DNA from: an uncultured Lachnospiraceae bacterium | GTDB lineage: Bacteria > Bacillota > Clostridia > Lachnospirales > Lachnospiraceae | Direction: 5' to 3' | DNA length: 64,000 nt | NCBI GenBank assembly: GCA_945913255.1 | Contig: CAMEDC010000005.1 | Location: forward strand, 1 to 64,000 | Notes under the pieces: generated by a model | Told to the model about the DNA's origin: nothing | The model's database searches: none | The model's input: the letters and a program-made list of their open reading frames with translations, nothing else | Shown here: piece after piece, positions 7,644-16,251 of the stretch | Layout of the letters: each line of letters opens with the position of its first letter | How positions within the stretch are numbered: the stretch's first letter is position 1 | Program-made: the position numbers and the translations under genes

Positions 7644-8452
7644 AAAGCATTGACCTCCCCATCTTTATCGGTGACAGCGCTGATAACCATGTTAAAAATA
7701 ATAAACAGCATCAGTACGATGGATAATCCACTTCCCAGATGCCAGTTCCCGGTCTGGGTAAATTCCTGTTCAATGACATTACCAATCAGCAGGATTTTGC
7801 TGCCGCCCAAAATTTTTGAGATAACGAAAGTTGTCAAAGCAGGTACGAATACCATGGTGATGCCACTGATAACACCCGGAATGCTTAAGGGAAAAATGAT
7901 TTTCAAAAAGGTCTGGAAGCTGTTTGCACCCAGGTCTCTTGCGGCATTGATTACGTTTACGTCAATTTTCACCAGTACATTATAGATAGGCAGTACCATA
8001 AACGGCAGAAAATTATATACCATACCCAGTACTATCGCATAAGGAGTATTGATTATGTTTAATGCCGGCAGGTGCAGAAAAGACAAAACGCTGTTTATGA
8101 CACCTGTTTTCTCCAGAAGAGTCTGCCATGCAAGGGTACGAAGAAGAAAGTTCATCCACATGGGCAGAATAAAAATCAACACAATAAAAGAGTTTTTATT
8201 GGTATTCATGTGACTTAAAATCATTGCGAGAGGATACGCAAGCAAAAAACAAATTACAGTGCTGATAAGCGATAGCTTTATGGATTCCCAGAGCGCCTTG
8301 GAGTGCTCCTGCGTGGCAATCGCCAATATATTGTTTAGTGTAAAAGCCCCGGTCTTATCCGTCAGTCCATAATAGAATACCATACAGAGCGGTACCAGAA
8401 TAAAAAGCACTGACCAGAAAATAAAAGGAGCAGACAAAAGTTTCTTATTCAT
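7640..8452 (-). CDS. potB: Polyamine ABC transporter permease PotB
   Basis: Inner-membrane permease of 270 residues, with multiple transmembrane helices and an EAA-type loop ([24 protein letters not shown]). It pairs with PotC to form the channel of the polyamine importer. The start is slightly uncertain. ATG at 8452 is used here, but the TTG directly before it (8455) has better spacing (9 bases) to the GAGGAGG ribosome site inside the end of potA. Either choice overlaps the potA stop (8445-8447), which implies coupled translation. Confidence 0.9.
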   Translation of the reverse strand: MNKKLLSAPFIFWSVLFILVPLCMVFYYGLTDKTGAFTLNNILAIATQEHSKALWESIKLSLISTVICFLLAYPLAMILSHMNTNKNSFIVLIFILPMWMNFLLRTLAWQTLLEKTGVINSVLSFLHLPALNIINTPYAIVLGMVYNFLPFMVLPIYNVLVKIDVNVINAARDLGANSFQTFLKIIFPLSIPGVISGITMVFVPALTTFVISKILGGSKILLIGNVIEQEFTQTGNWHLGSGLSIVLMLFIIFNMVISAVTDKDGEVNAL

Positions 8453-9518
8453 CAATGTGTGCTGCCTCCTCGTCTTCGGATTCCGGCTTGTTCATAATCT
8501 GGATGTTGAAGGGGTCAACCCGAATGCCTACCTGAGAGCCCACTTCGTGCATTTTTGTAGAGTGGACGAGCCATTCATAACCGTTTGCGGCGACTTCCAT
8601 CTCATAGTGTACGCCCTTAAAAATAAGATGTGTTACGGTTCCCTGAATCGTGCCTTCTGCAGGGGATACCAGCTCTACATCTTCGGGACGTATTACCACG
8701 TCAACGGGTTTGTTTTCTCCGAATCCCTCATCCACACAGGCAAAACGTGCACCGAGAATTTCAACAAGACGGTCACGTACCATTGTCGCTCCGATAATAT
8801 TGCTGTCTCCGATAAAGTCTGCAACAAATGCATTTTCCGGTTCGTTGTAGATTTTTTCGGGAGTTCCGATTTGCTGGATATATCCCTGGTTCATAACCAC
8901 GATTGTATCTGACATGGTAAGAGCCTCTTCCTGATCATGTGTAACATAGATGAAAGTAATACCCAGTTCATTTTTGAGTCGGATCAATTCATACTGCATA
9001 TCCTGGCGAAGCTTTAAATCCAATGCTCCCAGAGGCTCATCCAAAAGTAATAGCTTTGGTTCATTAACGATAGCGCGTGCAATGGCGATACGCTGCTGCT
9101 GACCACCGCTTAGGGAATCAGGCATGCGGTGTTCATAACCGTCCAGATTCACAAGCTTCAAAGCATACTTTATTTTATCGTCAATATAGGATTTTGATTT
9201 GTTTTTTATCTTTAAACCGAATGCAATGTTCTCCGCAACATCCATGTGCGTGAAAAGGGCGTATTTCTGAAATACCGTATTCAGGTTCCGCTTATTGGGA
9301 GGCAGATTGGTGATATCATTCCCTTCAAAAATAACCTGTCCCTTGTCAGGCTTTTCAAAACCGCCCAAAATACGCAGTGTTGTTGTTTTACCGCAGCCGC
9401 TTGGCCCTAAAAGAGTCAGAAATTCGTTTTCCCTTATATAGAGATTCAGGTCATCCAGAATCAGTTGTCCGTCAAAAGACTTGGAAATATTAACCAGATT
9501 AACCAGTGCATTTTTCAT
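8445..9518 (-). CDS. potA: Polyamine ABC transporter ATPase PotA
   Basis: Cytoplasmic ATPase of 357 residues that powers polyamine import. The Walker A motif is GPSGCGKTT (about 38-46), the Q-loop is near TVFQKYALF, the signature is [14 protein letters not shown] and Walker B is [12 protein letters not shown], followed by the switch His in THDQEEA. A TOBE-type C-terminal domain (about 240-340) carries the [11 protein letters not shown] block typical of PotA/MalK-like ATPases. The acidic C-terminal tail ends [12 protein letters not shown]. It is the first gene of the operon, has GAGGG before the start at 9518, and its promoter lies in the divergent region shared with the lactonase-family gene. 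Confidence 0.93.
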   Translation of the reverse strand: MKNALVNLVNISKSFDGQLILDDLNLYIRENEFLTLLGPSGCGKTTTLRILGGFEKPDKGQVIFEGNDITNLPPNKRNLNTVFQKYALFTHMDVAENIAFGLKIKNKSKSYIDDKIKYALKLVNLDGYEHRMPDSLSGGQQQRIAIARAIVNEPKLLLLDEPLGALDLKLRQDMQYELIRLKNELGITFIYVTHDQEEALTMSDTIVVMNQGYIQQIGTPEKIYNEPENAFVADFIGDSNIIGATMVRDRLVEILGARFACVDEGFGENKPVDVVIRPEDVELVSPAEGTIQGTVTHLIFKGVHYEMEVAANGYEWLVHSTKMHEVGSQVGIRVDPFNIQIMNKPESEDEEAAHIDE

Positions 9519-9569
9519 GTGGCATTCCCTCTTTTTCCTGATAAAAAGTGTAAAAGCATACTGCTTTAA

Positions 9570-9598
9570 ATTTTATACAGTTCTGCCAGGAAAGTCAA
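9570..9598 (-). promoter_or_regulatory. Promoter of potABCD
   Basis: On the minus strand TTGACT (9598-9593) and TAAAAT (9575-9570) are 17 bases apart, about 50 bases before potA. One arm of an inverted repeat (9584-9593) sits in the spacer and touches the -35 box. Confidence 0.6.
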
Positions 9599-9634
9599 CG
9601 AATATTTGACAGGATTTGCCCCTATTTCCTGGCA
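9584..9634. repeat. Inverted repeat in the potA/lactonase divergent region
   Basis: TGCCAGGAAA (9584-9593) and TTTCCTGGCA (9625-9634) are perfect 10-bp inverted copies, 41 bases apart (start to start). One arm overlaps the potA -35 region. It could be a paired operator for a regulator of polyamine uptake or simply an RNA hairpin; the sequence does not settle which. Confidence 0.6.
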
Positions 9635-9681
9635 AGTTTGTTTATTTTACAAAACGAGAGGATTTTATGAGGAAAAAGTAT

Positions 9682-9709
9682 TTTACAATGTATTGTTTTG
9701 TGCTATATT
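9682..9709 (+). promoter_or_regulatory. Promoter of lactonase-family gene
   Basis: TTTACA (9682-9687) and TATATT (9704-9709) with a 16-base spacer, 26 bases before ATG 9736. Confidence 0.6.
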
Positions 9710-9735
9710 TAGAAAGAAGTAAAGGAGGAATTCTC

Positions 9736-10788
9736 ATGGAAAAAGAGAAGTATGTGGCATATGTATCTACATATACTCAGGGTGACAGCCACGGAATTAA
9801 AATATATGATGTAGACATGAAAAATGGTCGTTTTATCGAAAAGGATAAGGTGGAAATTACCAATTCATCTTATGTAACCATTTCTCATAATGGGAAGTAC
9901 CTGTATTCCATAACCGATTTCGGGGTGGAAGCCTATACAATTTTGAAGGACGGAAATCTGGAACTGATTAATTTTGCGCCTATTAACGGTATGAGAGGAT
10001 GCTATGTATCCACCGATTATACGGATCAATTTCTTTTTGTCGCAGGTTATCATGACGGAAAACTGACAGTCCTTCGATTGAAAGAAGATGGTGCCATCGG
10101 TGAAATTACGGATGAAATTTTTCATAAAGGACTTGGCAGTATCGCAGAACGTAATTTCAGACCTCATATCAATTGCGCCAGGATGACGCATGACAACAAA
10201 TATCTTCTTGTTGCGGATCAGGGAATGGATCATGTAAATGTGTATCGTTTTGATGCGGTAAACGGCAAGGTAACTTTGGCAGATGTTATCCGCAGTGAGA
10301 TGGAATCAGCGCCCAGACATATCAAAATATCAAAAGACGGTCGCTTTATTTATATCGTCCATGAATGGAAATGCTATATTGATGTTTATTCTTATGAAGA
10401 GAAAAACGGACAGCCAAATTTTGAAAAAATACAGACTGTGGAAACGATAAAGAGCGAAAAGGGTAGTTCCAATGCTTGTAGTGCACTGACTTTTTCCATG
10501 GATTACAAATATCTTCTCACGACAATTGCCGGGGACAATTCAGCAGTACTCTACAGCGTAGATGAAAAAACAGGTATGCTGACAAAGATTTTCAGCCTGC
10601 CTGTCAGTGGAGAATACCCAAAGGATGCAAGTCTCTTCCCGAACAATAAATTTCTGGTTTCGCTGAATCACGAAACAAATGATATGACATTCTTTCATGT
10701 TGATTTGAAGAACGGAACCATGATTATGAATGGACCGCCAATTCATGTGAACGTTCCGAACTGCATTATTTTTCATAAGTTGTCATAG
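9736..10788 (+). CDS. Lactonase-family (6-phosphogluconolactonase-like) beta-propeller protein
   Basis: A cytoplasmic protein of 350 residues of the seven-bladed beta-propeller lactonase family (YbhE/Pgl type). Recurrent blade motifs are visible, such as GRFIYIVHEW, DGRF and NKYLLVADQGMDHVNVYRFD, which is a family hallmark (LVADLGxDxV). Family members open 6-phosphogluconolactone or other sugar lactones, but many are uncharacterised, so the substrate is not certain. The start at 9736 follows AAAGGAGGAATTCTC. The frame extends 40 codons upstream but only through promoter sequence. It is monocistronic, with its own promoter and a strong downstream hairpin. No pentose-phosphate genes are nearby to firm up the role. 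Confidence 0.82.
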   Translation: MEKEKYVAYVSTYTQGDSHGIKIYDVDMKNGRFIEKDKVEITNSSYVTISHNGKYLYSITDFGVEAYTILKDGNLELINFAPINGMRGCYVSTDYTDQFLFVAGYHDGKLTVLRLKEDGAIGEITDEIFHKGLGSIAERNFRPHINCARMTHDNKYLLVADQGMDHVNVYRFDAVNGKVTLADVIRSEMESAPRHIKISKDGRFIYIVHEWKCYIDVYSYEEKNGQPNFEKIQTVETIKSEKGSSNACSALTFSMDYKYLLTTIAGDNSAVLYSVDEKTGMLTKIFSLPVSGEYPKDASLFPNNKFLVSLNHETNDMTFFHVDLKNGTMIMNGPPIHVNVPNCIIFHKLS

Positions 10789-10813
10789 CATTGAGCAAAG
10801 TAAAAATGAAAGA

Positions 10814-10849
10814 AACAGCCGGAAGTAAGCTTGCTTACTTCCGGCTGTT
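10814..10849. terminator. Bidirectional terminator after lactonase gene
   Basis: A 17-bp perfect stem (10814-10830 with 10833-10849), closed by TT and followed by a T-rich tract. It is the first of several hairpins in this convergent region. Confidence 0.8.
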
Positions 10850-10863
10850 ATATTTCATTTTTA

Positions 10864-11012
10864 TTTGGCGAAAGCCAAACATCCGGGAAATACTCTGTAT
10901 TTCCCGGATGCCTGCTCAATGCAGAAACGATATTTCCCGGATGCCTGCTCAATGTAGAAACGATATTTCTCGGATGCCTGCTCAATGTAGAAACGATATT
11001 TCCCGGATGCCT
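10864..11012. repeat. Hairpin cluster and 33-bp tandem repeat array
   Basis: TTTGGC-GAAA-GCCAAA (10864-10879) forms a GNRA-loop hairpin. CATCCGGGAAAT (10880-10891) pairs with ATTTCCCGGATG (10899-10910). From 10899 a unit of exactly 33 bp repeats with starts at 10899, 10932, 10965 and 10998. The fourth copy is cut short after 15 bases, where the aroC stop codon begins. The copies differ by single bases only. There are no spacers, so this is not a CRISPR array. Confidence 0.9.
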
Positions 11013-12115
11013 TATGATTTTTTATAAAAATCCACCATCGCATCCAATCTGGCAGACATATTTACCATCATGGCATCTAAAACGGTAAGAGCAGCCATGC
11101 ATTCCATAACCACAACGGCTCTCGGAACAATTACGGGATCATGTCGTCCTTTAATATTGATATTTATTTCTTCCGGAGTGTTATTAACAGTCTGCTGAGT
11201 ACGGAAAATAGAAGGTGTCGGTTTGACATGGGCGCGCACGATAATAGAATCTCCGTCGCTGATGCCGCCAAGAATTCCGCCGGAATGATTTGTCTCTTTT
11301 GCAATATTACCATCCTCAATGCAGAAGGCATCATTGTTCTCACTGCCGAAACGACGGGATACCATACAACCGTCTCCGATTTCCACTGCTTTAACAGCTC
11401 CGATGGACATAATGGCTTTTGCAAGGTTCGCATCAAGTTTTTCAAAAACAGGATCACCAATTCCCGCCGGCATACCGTTTATGATACATTCCATACATCC
11501 CCCAACGGAATCGGTATCCTTTTTTACCGTTTCAAGAAATGCAACTGCCTTTTCACTGGCAACATAGTCAGGCATGGCAGTAGGGGTATTTAGTATAGCT
11601 TCTTTGTCGAAGTGTTCCATATCTGCTTCCACAGGTCCGAGAGAGCGGGTGTAAGCACAAATTGTAACACCAAGCTGTTCCAGGATTTTACAGGCAATAG
11701 CGCCTGCTGCAACACGTCCGATTGTTTCACGGCCGGAGGAACGTCCTCCGCCGCGATAATCACGAAAACCATACTTGGCATCAAAGGTGTAATCTGCATG
11801 GCCGGGACGATAGTAAGAAGCAATTTCACTGTAGTCTTTCGAAATCTGAGAAGTATTGCGTACAATAAGAGAAATAGGAGTGCCGGTGGTGCGTCCTTCA
11901 AAAGTACCTGAAAGAATTTCAACCTCATCAGCCTCTTTCCTGGGTGTTGTGATGCTGCTGGTTCCCGGTTTGCGTCGATTTAAATATTTCTGTATATCTG
12001 ATTCGTCAAGTGCGAGACCGGCAGGGCATCCGTCAATGACAACGCCCAAAGCTTTCCCATGGGATTCCCCCCAGGTCGTAATTCTGAAAATTGTTCCGAA
12101 AGTTGAGCCTGCCAT
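11012..12115 (-). CDS. aroC: Chorismate synthase
   Basis: Converts 5-enolpyruvylshikimate-3-phosphate to chorismate, the last step of the shikimate pathway, using reduced flavin. The protein has 367 residues, the usual length. Family signatures are present: GESHGKALGVVIDGCPAG near the N-terminus, RPGHADYTFDAKYGFRDYRGGGRSSGRET (about 100-130), and a C-terminal RHDP-type block (KGRHDPVIVPRAVVVMECM). The start at 12115 is chosen because GGAGG lies 8-12 bases upstream; an in-frame ATG five codons earlier overlaps that ribosome site. It is monocistronic on the minus strand with no other aro genes in view. Its stop codon lies directly at the edge of the 33-bp repeat array. Confidence 0.95.
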   Translation of the reverse strand: MAGSTFGTIFRITTWGESHGKALGVVIDGCPAGLALDESDIQKYLNRRKPGTSSITTPRKEADEVEILSGTFEGRTTGTPISLIVRNTSQISKDYSEIASYYRPGHADYTFDAKYGFRDYRGGGRSSGRETIGRVAAGAIACKILEQLGVTICAYTRSLGPVEADMEHFDKEAILNTPTAMPDYVASEKAVAFLETVKKDTDSVGGCMECIINGMPAGIGDPVFEKLDANLAKAIMSIGAVKAVEIGDGCMVSRRFGSENNDAFCIEDGNIAKETNHSGGILGGISDGDSIIVRAHVKPTPSIFRTQQTVNNTPEEININIKGRHDPVIVPRAVVVMECMAALTVLDAMMVNMSARLDAMVDFYKKS

Positions 12116-12163
12116 AATATTGTCCTCCATTTGTCCGTTTTGCTTGCTTGTGATTTGAGCATT

Positions 12164-12192
12164 ATTATAGCGAATCCTATAAAAAATAGCAA
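12164..12192 (-). promoter_or_regulatory. Promoter of aroC
   Basis: On the minus strand TTGCTA (12192-12187) and TATAAT (12169-12164) are exactly 17 bases apart, about 50 bases before the aroC start. Confidence 0.7.
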
Positions 12193-12297
12193 CTTTTTAC
12201 GAAAACTTGGTGCAGAAAGAAATAAAGTATGGTATCATTAAAATGATTGTAAAATAACAGATGTGCTTTTGATATACAAAGGAATGGCAAAATACAA

Positions 12298-13353
12298 ATG
12301 AAATTGTCGTTGGAAGAGCGTTTTCGAAAGTGGATACGAAAAATTGGAAAAAAGAATAAATTTTGCCGTATTTGTATCATTCCTGTTATGGTGATTGGAA
12401 TGCTTATTCTGCATGCATCCTTATATTGCAGAAAAAACGGAAAAAGATTTGCGCTGCTGGCTATGACATTTCTTCTTTTCGCGGTTTACAGCAGCTTTTC
12501 TTTCCCGATTTTCATTTCGGGTGACAAAAGTGAAAGCGGGTTGAATTCAGTGTCAGATGAGGCGCAGGATATTACTCTTGCCGAAGAGACGGAAATCAAT
12601 CTGGAAGATTTTGAACTCTTGGATGATGACGATGTACGGCTTGAGGGGGAAGAATTTGCCGAGACTTCTCACGGAATGGATATTGTAGCGAAATACAGTG
12701 CTTCGGAAATACTTGATTCCATGTCTTCGCATGAAAATTCCGGACAGAATGAACAGGATGAAGAAAAAGTTGTGTTTTCTAAGGATGACTGGCGGCTTGT
12801 TCTGATTAACAAGCAACATTCCATTCCCGATGACTATACATTTCCTTTTGGCACAATCAATACGATGAAGGGCTCCATGCAATGCGATGAAAGAATCATT
12901 GATGATTTGCTTGATATGCTTCAGGCAGCAAAAGAAGATGGAATCACTCTCGCAATCTGTTCTCCTTATCGTGATCTGGAATATCAACAAATGCTGTTCA
13001 ACAGGAAAGTGAAGCGATATATGAATATGGGAATGTCATATATGGAAGCATATCAGCTTTCCAGTCAGGCGGTAACGGTACCGGGAGCCAGTGAGCATCA
13101 GATTGGTCTTGCTCTTGATATTGTGACAGACATGTATAAAAATCTGGATGAAGGATTTGCGGAAACACCAGCAGGTATGTGGCTTGCGGAAAACAGCTAT
13201 AAATATGGGTTTATCTTACGTTATCCGAAGGGGAAAGAGGATATTACGGGTATTGAGTATGAGCCATGGCATTTCCGTTATGTAGGCATTCAGGCGGCAA
13301 CCGTAATTACGGAAGAAGGCATCACACTGGAAGAATTCTGGGAGGATTTATAA
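12298..13353 (+). CDS. VanY-type D-alanyl-D-alanine carboxypeptidase, membrane anchored
   Basis: Predicted zinc D,D-carboxypeptidase (M15B, VanY/DacY type) of 351 residues that trims the terminal D-Ala from peptidoglycan stems. The N-terminal half has a basic cytoplasmic start, hydrophobic segments at about 25-43 and 50-74, and an acidic linker (about 90-160). The M15B domain follows: SPYRDLEYQ (222-230), zinc ligands in SEHQIGLALDI (H267, D274) and EPWHFRYVG (H325). No vancomycin-resistance genes are adjacent, so this is ordinary wall remodelling and not resistance. It ends 3 bases before tgt, and the tgt ribosome site GGAGG lies in its last codons. The ribosome site for this gene itself is weak (AAGGAA). 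Confidence 0.88.
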   Translation: MKLSLEERFRKWIRKIGKKNKFCRICIIPVMVIGMLILHASLYCRKNGKRFALLAMTFLLFAVYSSFSFPIFISGDKSESGLNSVSDEAQDITLAEETEINLEDFELLDDDDVRLEGEEFAETSHGMDIVAKYSASEILDSMSSHENSGQNEQDEEKVVFSKDDWRLVLINKQHSIPDDYTFPFGTINTMKGSMQCDERIIDDLLDMLQAAKEDGITLAICSPYRDLEYQQMLFNRKVKRYMNMGMSYMEAYQLSSQAVTVPGASEHQIGLALDIVTDMYKNLDEGFAETPAGMWLAENSYKYGFILRYPKGKEDITGIEYEPWHFRYVGIQAATVITEEGITLEEFWEDL

Positions 13354-13356
13354 AAT

Positions 13357-14490
13357 ATGTATCGAATCATAAAGCAGGAAGGAAGAGCTAAAAGAGCAGA
13401 GTTAACTACTGTACACGGCGTCGTTCAGACGCCTGTATTTATGAATGTAGGAACGGTTGCAGCAATCAAAGGGGCTGTTGCAACTTCGGATCTTGAACAA
13501 ATCAAAACGCAGATAGAACTTTCCAATACCTATCATCTTCATGTGAGACCAGGGGATAAGATAGTAAAGCAGCTTGGCGGTCTTCATAAATTTATGTCAT
13601 GGAACAAACCGATTCTTACGGACTCAGGCGGTTTCCAGGTGTTTTCTCTGGCAGGCCTGCGTAAAATCAAGGAGGAAGGAGTTTATTTTAACTCTCATAT
13701 TGACGGACACAAAATCTTCATGGGGCCGGAGGAAAGCATGCAGATCCAGTCAAATCTGGCATCAACCATAGCCATGGCATTTGATGAATGTGCACCCAGC
13801 AAAGCAGATAGAACCTATGTGCAGGCATCGGTTGAAAGAACTACAAGATGGCTGGAACGTTGTAAAAAGGAAATGTCCAGACTAAATTCTCTGGAGGATA
13901 CCATCAATCCAAACCAGCTTTTATTTGGAATTAACCAGGGAGCTGTATACGCGGATATACGAATTGATCATGCAAAGAGAATTGCGGAGATGGAACTGGA
14001 TGGTTATGCAGTGGGAGGACTGGCAGTTGGGGAAACCCATGAGGAAATGTATCATATTCTGGATGAGGTTGTGCCGTATCTTCCGAAGGAAAAGCCTACT
14101 TATCTGATGGGAGTCGGTACACCTGCAAATATTCTTGAAGGCGTGGAACGCGGAATTGACTTTTTTGACTGTGTGTATCCCAGCAGAAACGGAAGACACG
14201 GACATCTTTATACAAACCATGGAAAAATTAATCTGTTTAATGCGAAGTATGAACTGGATGACAGACCAATCGAAGAGGGATGCGGCTGCCCTGCCTGTCA
14301 GAGATATTCGAGAGCGTATATCAGGCATCTTTTGAAAGCAAAGGAAATGCTGGGAATGAGGCTTTGTGTCCTTCATAACCTTTATTTTTATAATACCATG
14401 ATGGAAGAAATCAGAGATGCTCTGGACAAAGGATGTTTTTCAGAGTATAAGAAGAGGAAACTGGAAAATATGGCAACACCGATTGAATGA
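13357..14490 (+). CDS. tgt: Queuine/preQ1 tRNA-guanine transglycosylase
   Basis: Exchanges guanine-34 of GUN-anticodon tRNAs (Asp, Asn, His, Tyr) for the queuosine precursor preQ1. The protein is 377 residues, the standard bacterial length. It shows DSGGFQVFSL (base-binding loop with catalytic Asp), GGLAVGE, the nucleophile region IDFFDCVYPSRNGRHG, and the zinc site CGCPACQRY followed by HNLYFY. It lies 3 bases after the VanY gene and upstream of yajC. The tgt-yajC neighbourhood is widely conserved in bacteria. The two are separated here by a likely second promoter. Confidence 0.96.
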   Translation: MYRIIKQEGRAKRAELTTVHGVVQTPVFMNVGTVAAIKGAVATSDLEQIKTQIELSNTYHLHVRPGDKIVKQLGGLHKFMSWNKPILTDSGGFQVFSLAGLRKIKEEGVYFNSHIDGHKIFMGPEESMQIQSNLASTIAMAFDECAPSKADRTYVQASVERTTRWLERCKKEMSRLNSLEDTINPNQLLFGINQGAVYADIRIDHAKRIAEMELDGYAVGGLAVGETHEEMYHILDEVVPYLPKEKPTYLMGVGTPANILEGVERGIDFFDCVYPSRNGRHGHLYTNHGKINLFNAKYELDDRPIEEGCGCPACQRYSRAYIRHLLKAKEMLGMRLCVLHNLYFYNTMMEEIRDALDKGCFSEYKKRKLENMATPIE

Positions 14491-14509
14491 TAAAAAATTC
14501 ATAAAATAC

Positions 14510-14538
14510 TTGCCCAATTGTCATTTTTTGTGTATCAT
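14510..14538 (+). promoter_or_regulatory. Promoter before yajC
   Basis: TTGCCC (14510-14515) and TATCAT (14533-14538), 17-base spacer, 50 bases upstream of ATG 14588. Confidence 0.5.
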
Positions 14539-14587
14539 ATCTATTTGAGACGACTTACAGGTGCTTGAGCATCGGAATGGAGGAAAT

Positions 14588-14923
14588 ATGGGAATTTTGT
14601 TAACAGGAGAAGATGCGGCTGCAGCAGCGGGAGGAACCGCAGGCTTTGTCAGCATGTTGCTTGTATACGCAATCCTGATAGGTGCAATGTGGTTCTTTTT
14701 CATGCGGCCTCAAAGTAAGGAAAAAAAGAGAATCGCAGCAATGCTTTCTGCATTGGAAATTGGTGACTGTGTTATGACTACTTCTGGATTTTACGGCATT
14801 GTAATTGATATTACTGAGGATACCGTAATTGTAGAGTTTGGCAATAATAAGAACTGCCGTATTCCTATGGACAAGTCTGCAATCAGCCGTGTAGAAAAAC
14901 CCAGTGACGGAAGTAATAATTAA
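14588..14923 (+). CDS. yajC: Preprotein translocase accessory subunit YajC
   Basis: Small inner-membrane protein of 111 residues that associates with the SecDF/SecYEG translocon. There is a short Ala/Gly-rich N-terminus, one transmembrane helix (about 18-40), then the family hallmark FFFMRPQSKEKKR. A cytoplasmic domain follows with the typical LEIGDCVMTTSGFYGIV and VEFGNNKNCRIPMDKSAISRV blocks. The start at 14588 is preceded by GGAGG (14579-14583). It sits directly downstream of tgt, the classic position, but secDF is not adjacent here. A good terminator follows. Confidence 0.92.
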   Translation: MGILLTGEDAAAAAGGTAGFVSMLLVYAILIGAMWFFFMRPQSKEKKRIAAMLSALEIGDCVMTTSGFYGIVIDITEDTVIVEFGNNKNCRIPMDKSAISRVEKPSDGSNN

Positions 14924-14939
14924 AGAAGCGTGAAAAGTG

Positions 14940-14977
14940 AGAGACAATGCCACAGGGTATTGTCTCTTTTCTTTTTG
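14940..14977 (+). terminator. Terminator after yajC
   Basis: AGAGACAATGCC (14940-14951) pairs with GGTATTGTCTCT (14956-14967, one G-T pair), followed by TTTCTTTTTG. Confidence 0.85.
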
Positions 14978-15004
14978 TTTTCTTTGATTATTTGTAAGAT
15001 AAGG

Positions 15005-15033
15005 TTGAAATTTGGTAATCTATCAGTTATTAT
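15005..15033 (+). promoter_or_regulatory. Promoter of the leuB-ilvD-ilvB run
   Basis: TTGAAA (15005-15010) and TATTAT (15028-15033), 17-base spacer. The leader of about 80 bases contains GCCTTTC (15044-15050) and GAAAGGC (15080-15086), which could pair. There is no T-run after the stem and no T-box motif, so this is not an obvious attenuator. Confidence 0.6.
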
Positions 15034-15120
15034 TAAATGAATAGCCTTTCATGCTTTAAAACTGCGAAGTCAAAAAAAAGAAAGGCATAAGAATACAATG
15101 AACGGAAGGGGTATAAAAAT

Positions 15121-16206
15121 ATGGAATTACATATTACATGTATTCCCGGTGACGGAATCGGGCCTGAAATTGTAACAGAAGCAAAGAAGATACTGGAAAA
15201 GACAGCCACTGTTTTCGGACACAAAATGGTTTTCGAAGATATTTTGATGGGGGGAGCTTCCATTGATGTACATGGAGTTCCCCTGACGGAAGAAGCAATT
15301 GCGAAGGCAAAAGCAGCAGATGCGGTTCTGATGGGATCCATTGGAGGAAATACCAGCACTTCACCCTGGTATAAGCTCCCACCGAATCTTCGTCCGGAGG
15401 CTGGACTTCTGGCACTCCGCAAGGCACTGAATCTGTTCGCAAATCTGCGTCCTGCCGTTCTTTACGATGAGTTGGCTGCGGCATGTCCTTTAAAAGAAGA
15501 GATCAGCAAAGCAGGATTTGATATGCTGATTATGCGGGAACTGACAGGAGGGCTTTACTTCGGAGAAAGAAAGACGATTGAGGAAAACGGTGTCTTAAAA
15601 GCAATTGATACCCTTACGTATGATGAAAATGAAATCAGAAGAATTGCAGTCAAAGGTTTCGATATTGCCATGAAACGCAAGAAGAAGGTAACCAGTGTCG
15701 ATAAAGCAAATGTACTGGATTCTTCCAGATTATGGAGAAAAGTAGTTGAGGAAGTCGCAAAAGACTACCCTGAAGTCACTCTTGAACATATGCTGGTTGA
15801 CAACTGTGCCATGCAGCTTGTGAAGGATCCCGCCCAGTTTGATGTGATCCTGACAGAGAACATGTTCGGAGATATTTTGTCGGATGAGGCAAGCATGGTA
15901 ACAGGTTCCATCGGAATGTTGGCAAGTGCAAGTTTAAATGACAGCAAATTCGGGCTTTATGAGCCCAGCCACGGCTCTGCCCCCGATATAGCGGGAATGG
16001 ATATTGCAAATCCTATTGCGACTGTGCTAAGTGCTGCCATGATGTTGCGTTACAGTTTCGATTTGGATAAAGAAGCAGATGCCATTGAATCAGCCGTGAA
16101 ACAGGTTCTAAAGGACGGTTACCGCACTGCAGACATTATGTCGGAAGGCTGTACCAAAGTTGGATGTTCCCGTATGGGTGATTTGCTTGCTGAAAGAATC
16201 GGGTAA
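15121..16206 (+). CDS. leuB: 3-isopropylmalate dehydrogenase
   Basis: NAD-dependent oxidative decarboxylation of 3-isopropylmalate to 2-oxoisocaproate in leucine synthesis. It has 361 residues and belongs to the isocitrate/isopropylmalate dehydrogenase family. Visible motifs are PGDGIGPEI at the N-terminus, the substrate-binding [24 protein letters not shown], the metal/substrate region [11 protein letters not shown], and the NAD-binding [20 protein letters not shown]. LeuB-specific residues fit better than isocitrate or tartrate dehydrogenase. GGAAGGGG precedes the start. leuA and leuCD are not in this window. It is followed after 45 bases by ilvD. Confidence 0.95.
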   Translation: MELHITCIPGDGIGPEIVTEAKKILEKTATVFGHKMVFEDILMGGASIDVHGVPLTEEAIAKAKAADAVLMGSIGGNTSTSPWYKLPPNLRPEAGLLALRKALNLFANLRPAVLYDELAAACPLKEEISKAGFDMLIMRELTGGLYFGERKTIEENGVLKAIDTLTYDENEIRRIAVKGFDIAMKRKKKVTSVDKANVLDSSRLWRKVVEEVAKDYPEVTLEHMLVDNCAMQLVKDPAQFDVILTENMFGDILSDEASMVTGSIGMLASASLNDSKFGLYEPSHGSAPDIAGMDIANPIATVLSAAMMLRYSFDLDKEADAIESAVKQVLKDGYRTADIMSEGCTKVGCSRMGDLLAERIG

Positions 16207-16251
16207 ACCTATTTGTTGTAACTGATAGAATAGTGAAAAGAGGATGAAAAA

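Noticed and set aside
10899-11012. Possible CRISPR array
   Set aside because: The 33-bp units are directly adjacent and nearly identical, without unique spacers, and no cas genes are present.
10791-11027. Open frame of 78 codons with repeated 11-residue units between the lactonase gene and aroC
   Set aside because: It is a by-product of the 33-bp repeat, whose length is a multiple of three. No ribosome site, and it runs through hairpins.
12298-13353. VanY as part of a vancomycin-resistance cluster
   Set aside because: No vanHAX, vanRS or vanZ genes around; membrane-anchored carboxypeptidases of this type are common in Clostridia.
14998-15120. T-box or leucine attenuator before leuB
   Set aside because: No T-box GGTACC-type sequence, no leader peptide with Leu codons and no T-run after the possible hairpin.
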